Below are positions 33,712-42,716 of a stretch of DNA of 64,000 nt, in pieces. Source of the stretch: CBDCWA01 sp965223255 (lineage in GTDB: Bacteria > Pseudomonadota > Alphaproteobacteria > Rhizobiales > Hyphomicrobiaceae); assembly GCA_965223255.1 (NCBI GenBank), contig CBDCWA010000004.1, positions 248,001 to 312,000 of the forward strand, written 5' to 3'. Under the pieces are notes generated by a model. That model did not search any database. It worked only from the letters and a program-made list of their open reading frames with translations, and was not told where the DNA came from. How positions within the stretch are numbered: the first letter of the stretch is position 1; the number at the start of each line of letters is the position of its first letter. The position numbers and the translations under genes were made by a program.

Positions 33712-35802
33712 ATGAGCGAAATTATCCGCACTGGCTTTTCTGTTTGTCCACACGATTGCCCGTCGACCTGCGCCCTCGACGTTGAGCTGTTGGCCGATGG
33801 CCGGATTGGCCGCATTCATGGTGCCAAAGACAACTCATACACAGCCGGTGTCATCTGCGAAAAGGTTGCACGCTATGGCGAACGGTTGCACCACCCGGAC
33901 CGCCTGACCCAACCCTTGAAGCGCACCGGCCCCAAAGGTTCCTGCCAATTCACGCCTATCAGCTGGGACGATGCCCTCGACATTACAGCCGAAGCGATGC
34001 TGGCTGCCGAAAAGACCTACGGTAGCGAGTCCGTCTGGCCCTATTATTACGCCGGCACCATGGGCCTCGTAATGCGCGACGGCATCAACCGCCTGCGTTA
34101 CACCAAGCGCTATTCGGAACAGTACGCCACGATTTGCACGACATTGGCCTGGACCGGATACGCCGCAGGCATCGGGACCATGATGGGTGTCGATCCACGC
34201 GAAATGGCAAAATCAGATGCCATCGTGATCTGGGGCACGAACGCAGTCGCGACCCAGGTTAATGTGATGACCCACGCGACACGGGCACGCAAGACACGCG
34301 GAACCAAGATTGCAGCAGTCGACATTTATCAAAATGCGACCATGGCCCAGGCCGACCTGGCTCTATGCTTGAGGCCCGGCACCGACGGTGCTCTCGCCAC
34401 CGCTGTCATGCATATTCTTTTCCGCGACGGGTATGCGGACCGGGCCTATCTTGAACGCTTCACAGACGCCCCACGCGCGCTGGAGCAGCACGTCGCCGAT
34501 AAAACACCCGAATGGGCCAGCGCCATCACAGGATTGAGTACAGCCGAGATTGAAGCGTTCGCCAAACTCATCGGCACCACGCCCAACACCTATTTTCGGA
34601 TCGGCTACGGCTTTGCCCGTCAGCGCAACGGTGCCCACAATGTGCACGCCGTAACCTGCATTCCAGCCGTCACGGGCGCCTGGCAGCACGAGGGCGGTGG
34701 TGCCTTGCTGTCCAACAGTGCGATCTATGGCTTGAACAAGTCGCTGATCGAAGGCACCGACGCCCGCGACCCTGAGGTCCGCATGCTGGACATGTGCCGG
34801 CTGGGGGCCATCCTGCTTGGCGAAAAGGCGGATTTGATGGGCGGGCCACCTGTCAAGGCACTCTTCATCCAGAACACCAATCCAATGGAGGTGGTGCCCG
34901 AACAGCGCCTGGTTCGCCAGGGCATGGCGCGCGAGGATCTCTTCACCTGCGTCCACGAACAATTCATGACGTCCACCGCGGCCATGGCTGACATCGTTTT
35001 GCCAGCCACAATGTTCCTCGAACACGACGACATTTATCAAGGCGGCGGCCACCAGCATTTACAATTTGCACCCAAACTCGTCGCGCCACCCGGGGAATGC
35101 CGCAACAACCACGACGTCCTTTGCGCACTTGCCCATCGCCTCGGCGCCGCGCATCAAGGCTTTGAGATGACACCGCGGGAAATTATCGATTGGACACTTC
35201 AGAATTCCAACCGTGGCAGCCTGGCAGAACTAGAGGCCAATCGCTGGCTCGACTGCCAACCGTCATTTGAAAAAGCGCATTTTCTGTCTGGCTTTGCCTG
35301 GCCGGACAAAAAGTTCCGCTTCAAACCGATTTGGTCGAAAGTACCGAACAAGACCAATCACGACTGGGGCGAGGCCGATAACATTCCCAAGCTGCCGGGC
35401 CATTGGCCGGTCGGCGAACAGCCGGACGCAGCCCATCCCTTCAAGCTCGCCACCTCGCCGGCCCGCGGTTTCCTAAACTCAACCTTCAATGAAACCGGCA
35501 CCAGCCTAAAACGCGAGGGCGCCCCGGCTGCCAAAATCCACCCCGATGACCTGGCAAAACTCGGGATCACCGACGGTGCAAGAATTCAAATGGGCAATGA
35601 GCGCGGCGAGATCTTATTGACAGCCGAGAGTTTTGACGGCCTCCAGCCCGGTGTCGTCATCGTTGAAGGACTGCAACCCAACAGCGCCTTTGAAAATGGC
35701 GAGGGCATCAACACATTGACCAGTGCCGTCCAGCCGGCACCCTATGGCGGCGCTGCCTTTCACGACAATCACGTCTGGATCAAGCCCGTCGACCAACGCT
35801 AG
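33712..35802 (+). CDS. Molybdopterin-dependent oxidoreductase, DMSO reductase family, with Fe4S4 site
   Basis: The 696-residue protein starts with a Fe4S4 motif, C12-x3-C16-x3-C20-x28-C49, followed by the large molybdopterin-guanine-dinucleotide binding domains (AIVIWGTNAVATQVN, FIQNTNPMEVVPE, ADIVLPATMFLEHDD). A C-terminal MoCo-dinucleotide-binding barrel has the elements ALAKLGITDGARIQM and VIVEGLQPNSAF. There is no Tat signal, so it should be cytoplasmic. The substrate is unknown; it groups with formate dehydrogenase-like and assimilatory enzymes. No electron-transfer partner gene adjoins it. It sits between the hydroxy-acid oxidase (55 bases before) and RidA (45 bases after), suggesting one catabolic unit. 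Confidence 0.88.
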   Translation: MSEIIRTGFSVCPHDCPSTCALDVELLADGRIGRIHGAKDNSYTAGVICEKVARYGERLHHPDRLTQPLKRTGPKGSCQFTPISWDDALDITAEAMLAAEKTYGSESVWPYYYAGTMGLVMRDGINRLRYTKRYSEQYATICTTLAWTGYAAGIGTMMGVDPREMAKSDAIVIWGTNAVATQVNVMTHATRARKTRGTKIAAVDIYQNATMAQADLALCLRPGTDGALATAVMHILFRDGYADRAYLERFTDAPRALEQHVADKTPEWASAITGLSTAEIEAFAKLIGTTPNTYFRIGYGFARQRNGAHNVHAVTCIPAVTGAWQHEGGGALLSNSAIYGLNKSLIEGTDARDPEVRMLDMCRLGAILLGEKADLMGGPPVKALFIQNTNPMEVVPEQRLVRQGMAREDLFTCVHEQFMTSTAAMADIVLPATMFLEHDDIYQGGGHQHLQFAPKLVAPPGECRNNHDVLCALAHRLGAAHQGFEMTPREIIDWTLQNSNRGSLAELEANRWLDCQPSFEKAHFLSGFAWPDKKFRFKPIWSKVPNKTNHDWGEADNIPKLPGHWPVGEQPDAAHPFKLATSPARGFLNSTFNETGTSLKREGAPAAKIHPDDLAKLGITDGARIQMGNERGEILLTAESFDGLQPGVVIVEGLQPNSAFENGEGINTLTSAVQPAPYGGAAFHDNHVWIKPVDQR

Positions 35803-35847
35803 ACCAATAACCTCAGACCCATCATGCCATGCCGAGAGGAGACAGCA

Positions 35848-36261
35848 ATGACCGCCAAGGTAACATATCTGAACCCACCCGATTCACCACCGTCGGGAAT
35901 GTACTCCCATGTCTCCCTTTCCCCACCCGGAACGATCATCCATCTTGCCGGCCAGACCTCAATGGATGCCAATGGCAAGCCGGTCGCACCCGACGACATT
36001 AAAGCCCAAGCCCGCCAGGTGTTTGCCAATCTGGACACGGCCCTAAAGGCCGCTGGCGCGAATTTCTCGGACGTTCTCGCCTATACGACATATCTTGTCG
36101 GCCGAGAGCCCTATGCCGGTTGGACAGAAGCCCGTAAAGAAATCTTCGCAGAGATTTATCCGGATGGAAAATATCCGCCCAACACGTTGCTGATCATTTC
36201 CGGCCTGGCCCGCCAGGAGTTTTTGTTGGAAATTGCAGCAACAGCCCGCGTTCCCGATTAG
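35848..36261 (+). CDS. RidA-family protein (enamine/imine deaminase-like)
   Basis: The 137-residue protein has the YjgF/RidA trimer fold elements: GMYSHVSLSPPGTIIHLAGQTSMDANG, ANLDTALKAAGANFSDVL, and the C-terminal PPNTLLIISGLARQEFLLEIAATA. In RidA an arginine near residue 105 of the trimer interface binds the carboxylate; here the arginine in GLARQEFLLEI occupies that place. RidA hydrolyses reactive enamine/imine intermediates. ATG 35848 has GAGAGGAG upstream. It lies 45 bases after the molybdoenzyme and four bases before the convergent cyclophilin-like gene. Confidence 0.85.
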   Translation: MTAKVTYLNPPDSPPSGMYSHVSLSPPGTIIHLAGQTSMDANGKPVAPDDIKAQARQVFANLDTALKAAGANFSDVLAYTTYLVGREPYAGWTEARKEIFAEIYPDGKYPPNTLLIISGLARQEFLLEIAATARVPD

Positions 36262-36265
36262 CGCT

Positions 36266-36718
36266 TCATCCCGCACGTTCCAGCGTCACTTTTGTGCCGG
36301 GCACGACCGCGCGAAAGACCGAAAGGTCGTCCTCTGTCTCAGCCCAGACATTACACGGGCGCGGCAGGCGCATTTCGTTCGGGCGCGAGATCGGTGTTGG
36401 CCCAAAGGCAAAGATCACGCGATCATCCTCGCTCCAAAAATAAAGTTCACCAGCAACCCCATTGACCCTGGCCGTCCGATCACGCCCGGTCTCGACCGGA
36501 ATTTCGAAATGGATGCAATCTCCCCAGGTCTCCACCGGTGCAAACAGTGGCAGCGCCATCCATATCCGATCCGCTGTGGGCGTATCATGCAATGTACACG
36601 TGATGCTGATCTTCCCGATCGAAAGCACCAAGGTTCGTTTGCCTGTCGTCTGGCGTTGGCCTCGTTTGGTCTTGGCCCCTGGCTCACCCCGCCGGTTTCC
36701 GATCAGATTTGTCACCAT
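36266..36718 (-). CDS. Cyclophilin-like (TM1367-type) fold protein
   Basis: The 150-residue protein has the pattern of the cyclophilin-like/TM1367 family: ITCTLHDTPTADRIWMALPL at residues ~39-58, a central WGDCIHFEIPVE, and GELYFWSEDDRVIFAFGPTPIS. This family shares the beta-barrel of cyclophilins but lacks the proline-isomerase active site; its function is not established. The first ~28 residues are basic and may be an extension, so a later start is possible. The ribosome binding site is weak. It converges with ridA with four bases between them. Confidence 0.65.
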   Translation of the reverse strand: MVTNLIGNRRGEPGAKTKRGQRQTTGKRTLVLSIGKISITCTLHDTPTADRIWMALPLFAPVETWGDCIHFEIPVETGRDRTARVNGVAGELYFWSEDDRVIFAFGPTPISRPNEMRLPRPCNVWAETEDDLSVFRAVVPGTKVTLERAG

Positions 36719-36745
36719 GGGTGAGATGATAAAAGTCCGACGGGG

Positions 36746-36809
36746 CTAGAGCAACATCCGATCTGACGGGATCGCACCGCGAATAACAGATCGGATGAAA
36801 TTGCTCTAG
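36746..36809. repeat. Long imperfect palindrome
   Basis: A 20-base left arm (36746-36765, CTAGAGCAACATCCGATCTG) and a 23-base right arm (36787-36809) are inverted copies except that the right arm has three extra A-T pairs. The 21-base loop is ACGGG...AATAA. It lies between two minus-strand genes, 220 bases past the ketosynthase stop codon, and has no T-run. The shape is that of REP/RIME-like elements or a small MITE in alphaproteobacteria; whether it is repeated elsewhere cannot be tested here. Confidence 0.7.
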
Positions 36810-37025
36810 TGGCCGGGGTCTTGCAATAACCTGCCAACTTCCGCGCTCAGTGTAGCGACGTCATGACCGGTAAATTGCACGAGGCTGAATGTCTTGCTGG
36901 CGTGCTGCAAAGGCAGGAACTCGCCTCTGCCTCCTCGGAGACGTTATACGAACTCCAACTTCATCACACCAACTCCAGAACCGATTGCACAACTCTATTG
37001 AGTTTGGGCTCTATGAAGTAGGCGA

Positions 37026-38270
37026 TCAGGCAGGTGGTCTACCAAACACCAACACGGCATTCAAACCGCCGAAGGCGAATGAATTCGACATCGCATAGTC
37101 GACTGTCATGTCACGCCCGACGTTCGGGATATAGTCGAGATCGCAATCATCATCCGGCACATCGAGACCGATGGTCGGCGGCACCCAGCCTTCATTGATG
37201 GCTTTAATGCAGGCAACCGCTTCGATACCGCCGCCAGCGCCGAGAGGATGACCGTGCATCGACTTGGTCGACGAAATCGCAAGCTTATAGGCGTGCTCAC
37301 CAAACAGATCCTTGATCGCATTGGTCTCATTGCGGTCATTGATTGTTGTGGCCGTGCCATGGGCATTGAGATAATCGATCTTATCGCCAGACAACCCGGC
37401 ATCTTCCAAGGCCAAGCGCATAGCCTCGCGCGGGCCTTCGATATCCGGATTGACCATATCCTTACTATCGGAAGTCATCCCGGCGCCTTTGAGTTCTGCG
37501 AGTATTGTGGCACCTCGCTTTTTGGCATGCTCATAGGATTCTAGCACCAGAATGCCCGCCCCTTCACCCAGAACCGTGCCATTACGCTTTTTGGCAAACG
37601 GGAAGCAGCCTTCCGGTGACAAGACGTGCAAGGCCTGCCAGGCCTTCATCGTCCCATAATTGATCACCGCCTCGGATGCACCAGCGATCGCAACATCAAC
37701 CATATTGTTCTGGATATAGTCGCGCGCCAACGTGATGGCGTGTGTGGCCGTCGAACAGGCACTGCAGGTGGCAAACGTCGGCCCTTTTATGCCGTACTCG
37801 ATACCGACATGGGCGGACGCCGAAGACCCGATGATCCGCAGCAGTGTCAACGGGTGGGTTGCGCGTTTGTTATGGATAAATAGATCACGATAAGCATCTT
37901 CATAGGTGACGAGACCACCGGCGCCAGATCCGATAATGCAGGCGCTGCGGTAAGGGTTCTCGACTGGAAATTCCAAGCCTGACATTTTTACCGCTTCATC
38001 AGCAGCTGCTGCAGCAAACCATGAATAGCGATCCGCATGCAGGATAATTTTGTCGCGCTGAAAATGGCGCAATCTTGCTTTGTGATCGAAATCCTTGATT
38101 TGGGCTGCGATCAAGATCTTAAGATCTTCAAGTGGAAAACCGCCGACGTCTGATACGCCGCATTTTCCTTCTTTCATACCAGCCCAAAATTCGTCGACGG
38201 TTTGACCGATGGGTGTGACCGCACCAAGTCCCGTTACGACGACACGGCGTGCGTCGTTTGATTTACTCAT
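37026..38270 (-). CDS. Beta-ketoacyl-ACP synthase (FabF-like, dedicated)
   Basis: The 414-residue KAS II-type enzyme has the Cys-His-His triad. C172 is in SACSTATHAI, H304 in NAHGTATT and H341 in KSMHGHPLGAGGGIE. It condenses malonyl-ACP with an acyl chain. It departs from housekeeping FabF: the usual TACATG is SACSTA, and KSMTGH is KSMHGH, so it may have a special substrate. It is 56 bases downstream of a dedicated acyl carrier protein gene, a pairing seen for specialised lipids such as NodE/NodF or very-long-chain acids. Start ATG 38270 is clear. Confidence 0.88.
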   Translation of the reverse strand: MSKSNDARRVVVTGLGAVTPIGQTVDEFWAGMKEGKCGVSDVGGFPLEDLKILIAAQIKDFDHKARLRHFQRDKIILHADRYSWFAAAAADEAVKMSGLEFPVENPYRSACIIGSGAGGLVTYEDAYRDLFIHNKRATHPLTLLRIIGSSASAHVGIEYGIKGPTFATCSACSTATHAITLARDYIQNNMVDVAIAGASEAVINYGTMKAWQALHVLSPEGCFPFAKKRNGTVLGEGAGILVLESYEHAKKRGATILAELKGAGMTSDSKDMVNPDIEGPREAMRLALEDAGLSGDKIDYLNAHGTATTINDRNETNAIKDLFGEHAYKLAISSTKSMHGHPLGAGGGIEAVACIKAINEGWVPPTIGLDVPDDDCDLDYIPNVGRDMTVDYAMSNSFAFGGLNAVLVFGRPPA

Positions 38271-38326
38271 AGCTTTGTCCTTTGGGGTTGCTGCACGCCG
38301 GCTGGCATGCAGGCGGCTACACTGGT

Positions 38327-38605
38327 TCAGGCTTTCGCGCCAGCCGCGTCTTCAGAACCCGCCGATTCAATCAGCCCGCGGACTTTGTCCACAACGGAGC
38401 CGACGGTTTTGAAGTCACCCGCCTCCTCATTAGCGTTGTAAGGAATCTCGATCCCAAAGGTATCTTCGATATCAAACACGATCATCGCCAAATCGAGACT
38501 TTCGATCTTGAGGTCAGTAAGCTCTGTTGACAGACCGATGTCATCACGCGGCTCTTTCATGTGCTTCTTGAGGATATCGATAATTTTTGTTGCGACGTCG
38601 TCCAT
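38327..38605 (-). CDS. Acyl carrier protein (dedicated)
   Basis: The 92-residue protein has the ACP four-helix pattern. The phosphopantetheine serine is S36 in KIESLDLAMIVFDIEDTFGIEI; ESLDL differs from the usual DSLD of primary-metabolism ACP. The C-terminal tail (SAGSEDAAGAKA) is longer than in AcpP. ATG 38605 follows AGGAGAG. It is the first gene of a two-gene unit with the ketosynthase, facing the acyl-CoA ligase across 347 bases. It is unlikely to be the housekeeping ACP. Confidence 0.87.
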   Translation of the reverse strand: MDDVATKIIDILKKHMKEPRDDIGLSTELTDLKIESLDLAMIVFDIEDTFGIEIPYNANEEAGDFKTVGSVVDKVRGLIESAGSEDAAGAKA

Positions 38606-38952
38606 TACGCTCTCCTGCCCCAGCCGCTCAAGACGCTAAAGGGCTGATTATTATTAAGATCTGAGGTGTCCAGTCGCACCTGGAGGACTAGCAATGCCGT
38701 GCAATAAACGCAAAAAGCACACAAGTCCAGTGGTTCAGTATCCTCAGACAGTCTCTGTCAGGGTTTATCGCTCCGTTCGACCCTTCCTGCTGTAACTCTC
38801 GTTACATATCAAAAAATCTTACTGAACCGAAGCTAGCGCCCCATGCTAAATCATGCTCAATTTACGGCCTTATAGCATTCGTCAGCTCGAGATATGTAGA
38901 CTTGTTTGATCTAACAAGAGAGCGGCTGAAGAATAAAGCGGGAGGAACGCAT
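38606..38952. promoter_or_regulatory. Divergent promoter region with a palindrome at 38791-38806
   Basis: This 347-base gap separates the ACP/ketosynthase unit from the acyl-CoA ligase gene and must hold both promoters. It contains TGTAAC-TCTC-GTTACA (38791-38806), a perfect 6-bp-arm inverted repeat, 146 bases before the ligase start. A shared regulator of the two fatty-acyl units is possible. A 33-codon basic frame (38694-38795) with GGAGG nine bases before its ATG also lies here and may be a small protein or chance. Confidence 0.35.
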
Positions 38953-40704
38953 ATGACTAACGGCCCTAAGCAGGATAATGGCACCAAACCTCCTTCGATC
39001 GAAGAGTCTTATCCCTGGCTTCAGCATTACCCAGAAGGTGTCTCTTGGTCGCAGGAATTCGAAGCAACCCCCGTGCCAGCACTATTGGACCGGGCCGTCG
39101 AGCGTTATCCCAATCGGTCATGTGCTAATTTTTTCGGCAAAATCAATACCTTCTCTGAGATCGGTCAGCGGTCCGACCAAGCCGCCAAAGCGCTTCAGGA
39201 GCTGGGCGTCACAAAAGGCACCAAGGTCGGCCTGCTGCTGCCTAATTGCCCAACCTTCATTATTTACTATTACGCCATCCTCAAGGCGGGCGGCATCGTA
39301 GTTAACTATAATCCCCTCTACACCATTGAAGAGCTCGGCAACCAGGTCACCGACAGCGAAACCAGAATCATGGTTACCCTCGATCTGGCGCTGTTGTACG
39401 ACAAAGTCGATGCGCTGCTTGCCAATGGCACCCTGGACCGCGCGATCGTCGCCTCGTTCCCCGCCCTGCTCCCCAAGGCCAAATCCATTTTATTTCGCAT
39501 TTTCAAGGGCAAGGAGTTAGCCAAACCGACCCGCTCCGCCGGGGCGACCAAAGTCGTGCTCGAGGACAAGCTGCTACAGAATGATGGTAAGTACACGCCA
39601 GTTCCGGTGACTCCGATCGAAGATACCGCCGTCCTACAATATACCGGCGGCACCACCGGCATACCGAAAGGCGCCGAACTCACCCACGCCAACGTAACCA
39701 TCAACGTCAAGCAGGTGATCGCGTGGGCACCCGAACTCGAAGATGGCAAAGAGCGCATGATGGGGGTGCTGCCATTTTTCCACGTCTTCGCCATGACCGT
39801 CGTCATGAACTTCTCGATTGCGCATGGCGCCGAGATCGTCATTATGCCGCGTTTCGTGCTCGACGACGCCATGAAGCTGATCTCCAAGACCAAGCCAACC
39901 TGCATGCCGGGTGTGCCAACCTTGTTCAACGCGATGATCAATCACCCCAAGCTGTCCAGCTACGATCTCTCGAGCCTCAAGTTTTGTCTATCTGGCGGCG
40001 CCCCTCTGCCCCCGGAAGTCAAGCGCCAGTTCGAAAGTCTGACTGGCTGCAAATTGGTGGAAGGCTATGGACTTTCAGAAACCTCTCCCGTGCTGACCGC
40101 CAATCCCACGTCCGGTATCGTCAAAGAGGGCTCGATCGGCCAACCGCTGCCCCAAACCATCATTTCCATCCGCGATCTCGATGATCCAAACAAAGAGGTT
40201 CCGGTAGGCGAACGCGGCGAATTATGTGCCTCCGGCCCGCAGGTCATGAAAGGGTATTGGAAGCGACCAGATGCCACGCACGACGTCTTCGTTGGACCGT
40301 TCCTGCGCACCGGCGACGTTGCCATCATGGATGATCAAGGCTTCTTCCAGATCGTCGACCGCATCAAAGACCTGATCATTTGCTCCGGCTACAACGTCTA
40401 TCCCCGTAAGATTGAAGACGCGATCTATGAACACCCGGCAGTCGAAGAAGTGACCGTCATCGGCGTGAAAGACGACTATCGCGGTGAGGCTCCGAAAGCC
40501 TTTATAAAATTGCGCAAAGGCCGGCAGGCAAGTGCCGAGGACATTCTCGAACATCTGGAGCCCAAGCTTTCGAAAATCGAGCTGCCGGAGTATATCGAGT
40601 TCCGTGACGAGCTTCCAAAGACCATGATTGGCAAATTGTCGAAAAAGGAGCTTGTCGCTGAAGAAACCAGCCGCGAATCGGGACAATCGGACGCTGGCGC
40701 CTAG
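38953..40704 (+). CDS. Long-chain fatty acid-CoA ligase (FadD-like)
   Basis: The 583-residue adenylate-forming enzyme activates a fatty acid to its CoA thioester. The P-loop-like motif is LQYTGGTTGIPKGAELTH. Further motifs are GYGLSETSPV, FLRTGDVAIMDDQGFFQIVDRIKDLIICSGYNVYPRKIED and the C-terminal lysine region LPKTMIGKLSKKELV. The lengths and spacing fit FadD rather than acetyl-CoA synthetase. ATG 38953 is preceded by GGGAGGAA. It is divergent from the ACP/ketosynthase pair, which may supply or use the same acyl chains. Confidence 0.9.
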   Translation: MTNGPKQDNGTKPPSIEESYPWLQHYPEGVSWSQEFEATPVPALLDRAVERYPNRSCANFFGKINTFSEIGQRSDQAAKALQELGVTKGTKVGLLLPNCPTFIIYYYAILKAGGIVVNYNPLYTIEELGNQVTDSETRIMVTLDLALLYDKVDALLANGTLDRAIVASFPALLPKAKSILFRIFKGKELAKPTRSAGATKVVLEDKLLQNDGKYTPVPVTPIEDTAVLQYTGGTTGIPKGAELTHANVTINVKQVIAWAPELEDGKERMMGVLPFFHVFAMTVVMNFSIAHGAEIVIMPRFVLDDAMKLISKTKPTCMPGVPTLFNAMINHPKLSSYDLSSLKFCLSGGAPLPPEVKRQFESLTGCKLVEGYGLSETSPVLTANPTSGIVKEGSIGQPLPQTIISIRDLDDPNKEVPVGERGELCASGPQVMKGYWKRPDATHDVFVGPFLRTGDVAIMDDQGFFQIVDRIKDLIICSGYNVYPRKIEDAIYEHPAVEEVTVIGVKDDYRGEAPKAFIKLRKGRQASAEDILEHLEPKLSKIELPEYIEFRDELPKTMIGKLSKKELVAEETSRESGQSDAGA

Positions 40705-40852
40705 GGTTTTCTGACCTTTGGCCGCAGGCCATCATTATTGCGCCATTTATCTCGACCAACTAACTCGGTCTAAGTACAACCGGACAGGAACCGGTCGGGC
40801 ATCATCGTGACGCCCAGACATGGATGGCCTGCACGAAGTTGGAGACCATATT

Positions 40853-41968
40853 GTGATGAGACTGCCACATTTTGCCGCCGCCACCGTAGCGATAGCTGCA
40901 GTGAGCACAGCGGCCAACGCGATCGATATTAACACCGGTGATAAGACCGGTGCCTACCATTCGCACTTTTGCCCAGCGATCGAAAAGCGGCTGCGCGATG
41001 CAAAATTCAACTATAGATGCCGGACCTCTCCTGGCAGCGCCGAAAACATCAAACGCATCCAAAGAGATCCCCGACAAATCGGCTACGCCCAGGCCGACGT
41101 ATTTGCCCTCTTGACCCCAGGGATGGGCGGCGCAAAAACATTTGCCACTATTCGTAACGATGACGTACGCGAATGCGTTTTTGCGGTCACCCGCGATCCC
41201 CAGATCACCAACTATGGCGCGCTTGCCGTCAACGCGGCCAAAATCAAATTTGTCCTGCCACCGCTGGGCTCCGGCAGCGATAACACATTCCGCTATCTGC
41301 AAAAAATCGATCCCAAAGGCCTTGGCAGTGCAAAGCAGATCCGTAACGCCAAGACCACCGACGAAGCGATCACCGCGGCGTTGTCCGACGATCAGTCGAT
41401 CGCTATTTTTGTGCAGTTTCCCGATCCCTCAAACGTACGCTTCAAACTGATCAACAAATTGAAGGGCCGGATCATTCCGGTTATCGACCGAGTAATTCTG
41501 CGCCAGGATATCGCAGGAAAGAAAGTCTATTTTGCTGAGGAAACAGAGATCACAACCGGCAGTTGGATCAAGACCAAGACGCGTATCGTAACGGCCTGCA
41601 CCCCTTTGGTCCTGTTTACCGGCGCGCCCGCCCGCATAACCGATCCGACAATTCGCAAGGATCACATCGATCTCATTCGAACGCTAAAAGCGCTGAAGCG
41701 CGAACAAGTGATGCTCGAAAACAATTTCTTTTCGCGCATGTGGAAGCGCACTCGAGAACTCTCTGCCACCAGCGCCAAAAAGCTGTTGGAAATTTCTGAC
41801 CAGGCGCGAAAGAATGCCAAGCCCTATGTCGACAAGGCGCGGGAAGCCACCAAGCAAGCGGGCGAAGCCGCCAAGCCCTATCTTGACCAGGCAAAGCGCA
41901 AGGTCAACGAGCTGATTGACAAAGCCAAACCACGCCCGCAACCACAACCGCAGCCCCGACCACAATAA
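40853..41968 (+). CDS. TAXI/TRAP-like periplasmic binding protein with amphipathic C-terminal tail
   Basis: The ~371-residue precursor has a signal peptide (cleavage near ANA-ID). A domain resembling TAXI-family solute receptors follows: INTGDKTGAYHSHFCPAIEKRL, SPGSAENIKRIQRDPRQIGYAQADVFALL and PLGSGSDNTFRYL. Residues ~275-355 form long charged helices with repeats AKPYVDKAREA and AKPYLDQAKRK, and the end is PRPQPQPQPRPQ. Receptors of this family do not normally have this tail, which might associate with the membrane or another protein. No TRAP permease is nearby. GTG 40853 fits the GGAG spacing; ATG 40856 follows at once. Four cysteines are in the periplasmic part. Confidence 0.6.
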   Translation: MMRLPHFAAATVAIAAVSTAANAIDINTGDKTGAYHSHFCPAIEKRLRDAKFNYRCRTSPGSAENIKRIQRDPRQIGYAQADVFALLTPGMGGAKTFATIRNDDVRECVFAVTRDPQITNYGALAVNAAKIKFVLPPLGSGSDNTFRYLQKIDPKGLGSAKQIRNAKTTDEAITAALSDDQSIAIFVQFPDPSNVRFKLINKLKGRIIPVIDRVILRQDIAGKKVYFAEETEITTGSWIKTKTRIVTACTPLVLFTGAPARITDPTIRKDHIDLIRTLKALKREQVMLENNFFSRMWKRTRELSATSAKKLLEISDQARKNAKPYVDKAREATKQAGEAAKPYLDQAKRKVNELIDKAKPRPQPQPQPRPQ

Positions 41969-41984
41969 TGATGCAACTTCAGCA

Positions 41985-42716
41985 ATGCCGACAAACAGCC
42001 TTGAAAACAAAATAGCCCTCGTGACCGGAGCCTCACGCGGCATCGGACAAGCCGCGGCAATCGCGCTGGCCGGCGAAGGTGCACATGTCATTTTGCTGGC
42101 CCGCACGCTCGGTGGCCTTGAGGAAACCGATGATGAGATCCAGAAACTGGGCGGCACTGCCACCATCGTTCAGCTGGACCTGCGCGACGGCGCCAAGCTT
42201 GATGCTTTGGGCCCGACCATTTATTCCCGTTGGCAGCGACTTGATATCCTGATCGCCAACGCAGGTGTGCTTGGCGCCCTCTCCCCCCTCTCCCATATTG
42301 ACGCCGACACCTGGCAGGACGTGCTGGCGATCAATTTGTCAGCCAACTGGCGATTGATCCGCACCCTGGACCCTCTGCTCAAGAAAAGCGAAGCCGGCCG
42401 CGCGGTCTTTGTCTCCTCGGGCGCCGCCCACCACGCCCCCGCCTATTGGGGCGCTTATGCTGCCAGCAAAGCTGGTCTCGAGGCATTGGCTCGGAGTTAT
42501 GCTGCGGAACTGGCGAATACACCTATTCGCGTCAATATCGTGCACCCCGGGGCTGTGCGCACCGAAATGCGGGCGCGTGCCGTACCTGGCGAAGATCCGA
42601 TGACACTGCCCACATCACAAGAGATCGCACCGTTGTTTATCCACCTCGCACGACCGGATCTCACTGCCAACGGCGAAGTGTTCTCGCCCCAGCGACCACC
42701 TATTCCTGGAACGTGA
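41985..42716 (+). CDS. Short-chain dehydrogenase/reductase
   Basis: The 243-residue SDR has the cofactor motif ALVTGASRGIGQAAAIAL, the NAG motif ILIANAGVLG, the active-site serine in FVSSGAA and YxxxK as AYAASKAGLE. The substrate is unknown. The C-terminus reads NGEVFSPQ rather than the common NGQVIxVDGG. ATG 41985 lies 16 bases after the binding protein's stop, so they are probably co-transcribed. The end overlaps the MBL hydrolase gene on the other strand by 17 bases. Confidence 0.85.
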   Translation: MPTNSLENKIALVTGASRGIGQAAAIALAGEGAHVILLARTLGGLEETDDEIQKLGGTATIVQLDLRDGAKLDALGPTIYSRWQRLDILIANAGVLGALSPLSHIDADTWQDVLAINLSANWRLIRTLDPLLKKSEAGRAVFVSSGAAHHAPAYWGAYAASKAGLEALARSYAAELANTPIRVNIVHPGAVRTEMRARAVPGEDPMTLPTSQEIAPLFIHLARPDLTANGEVFSPQRPPIPGT

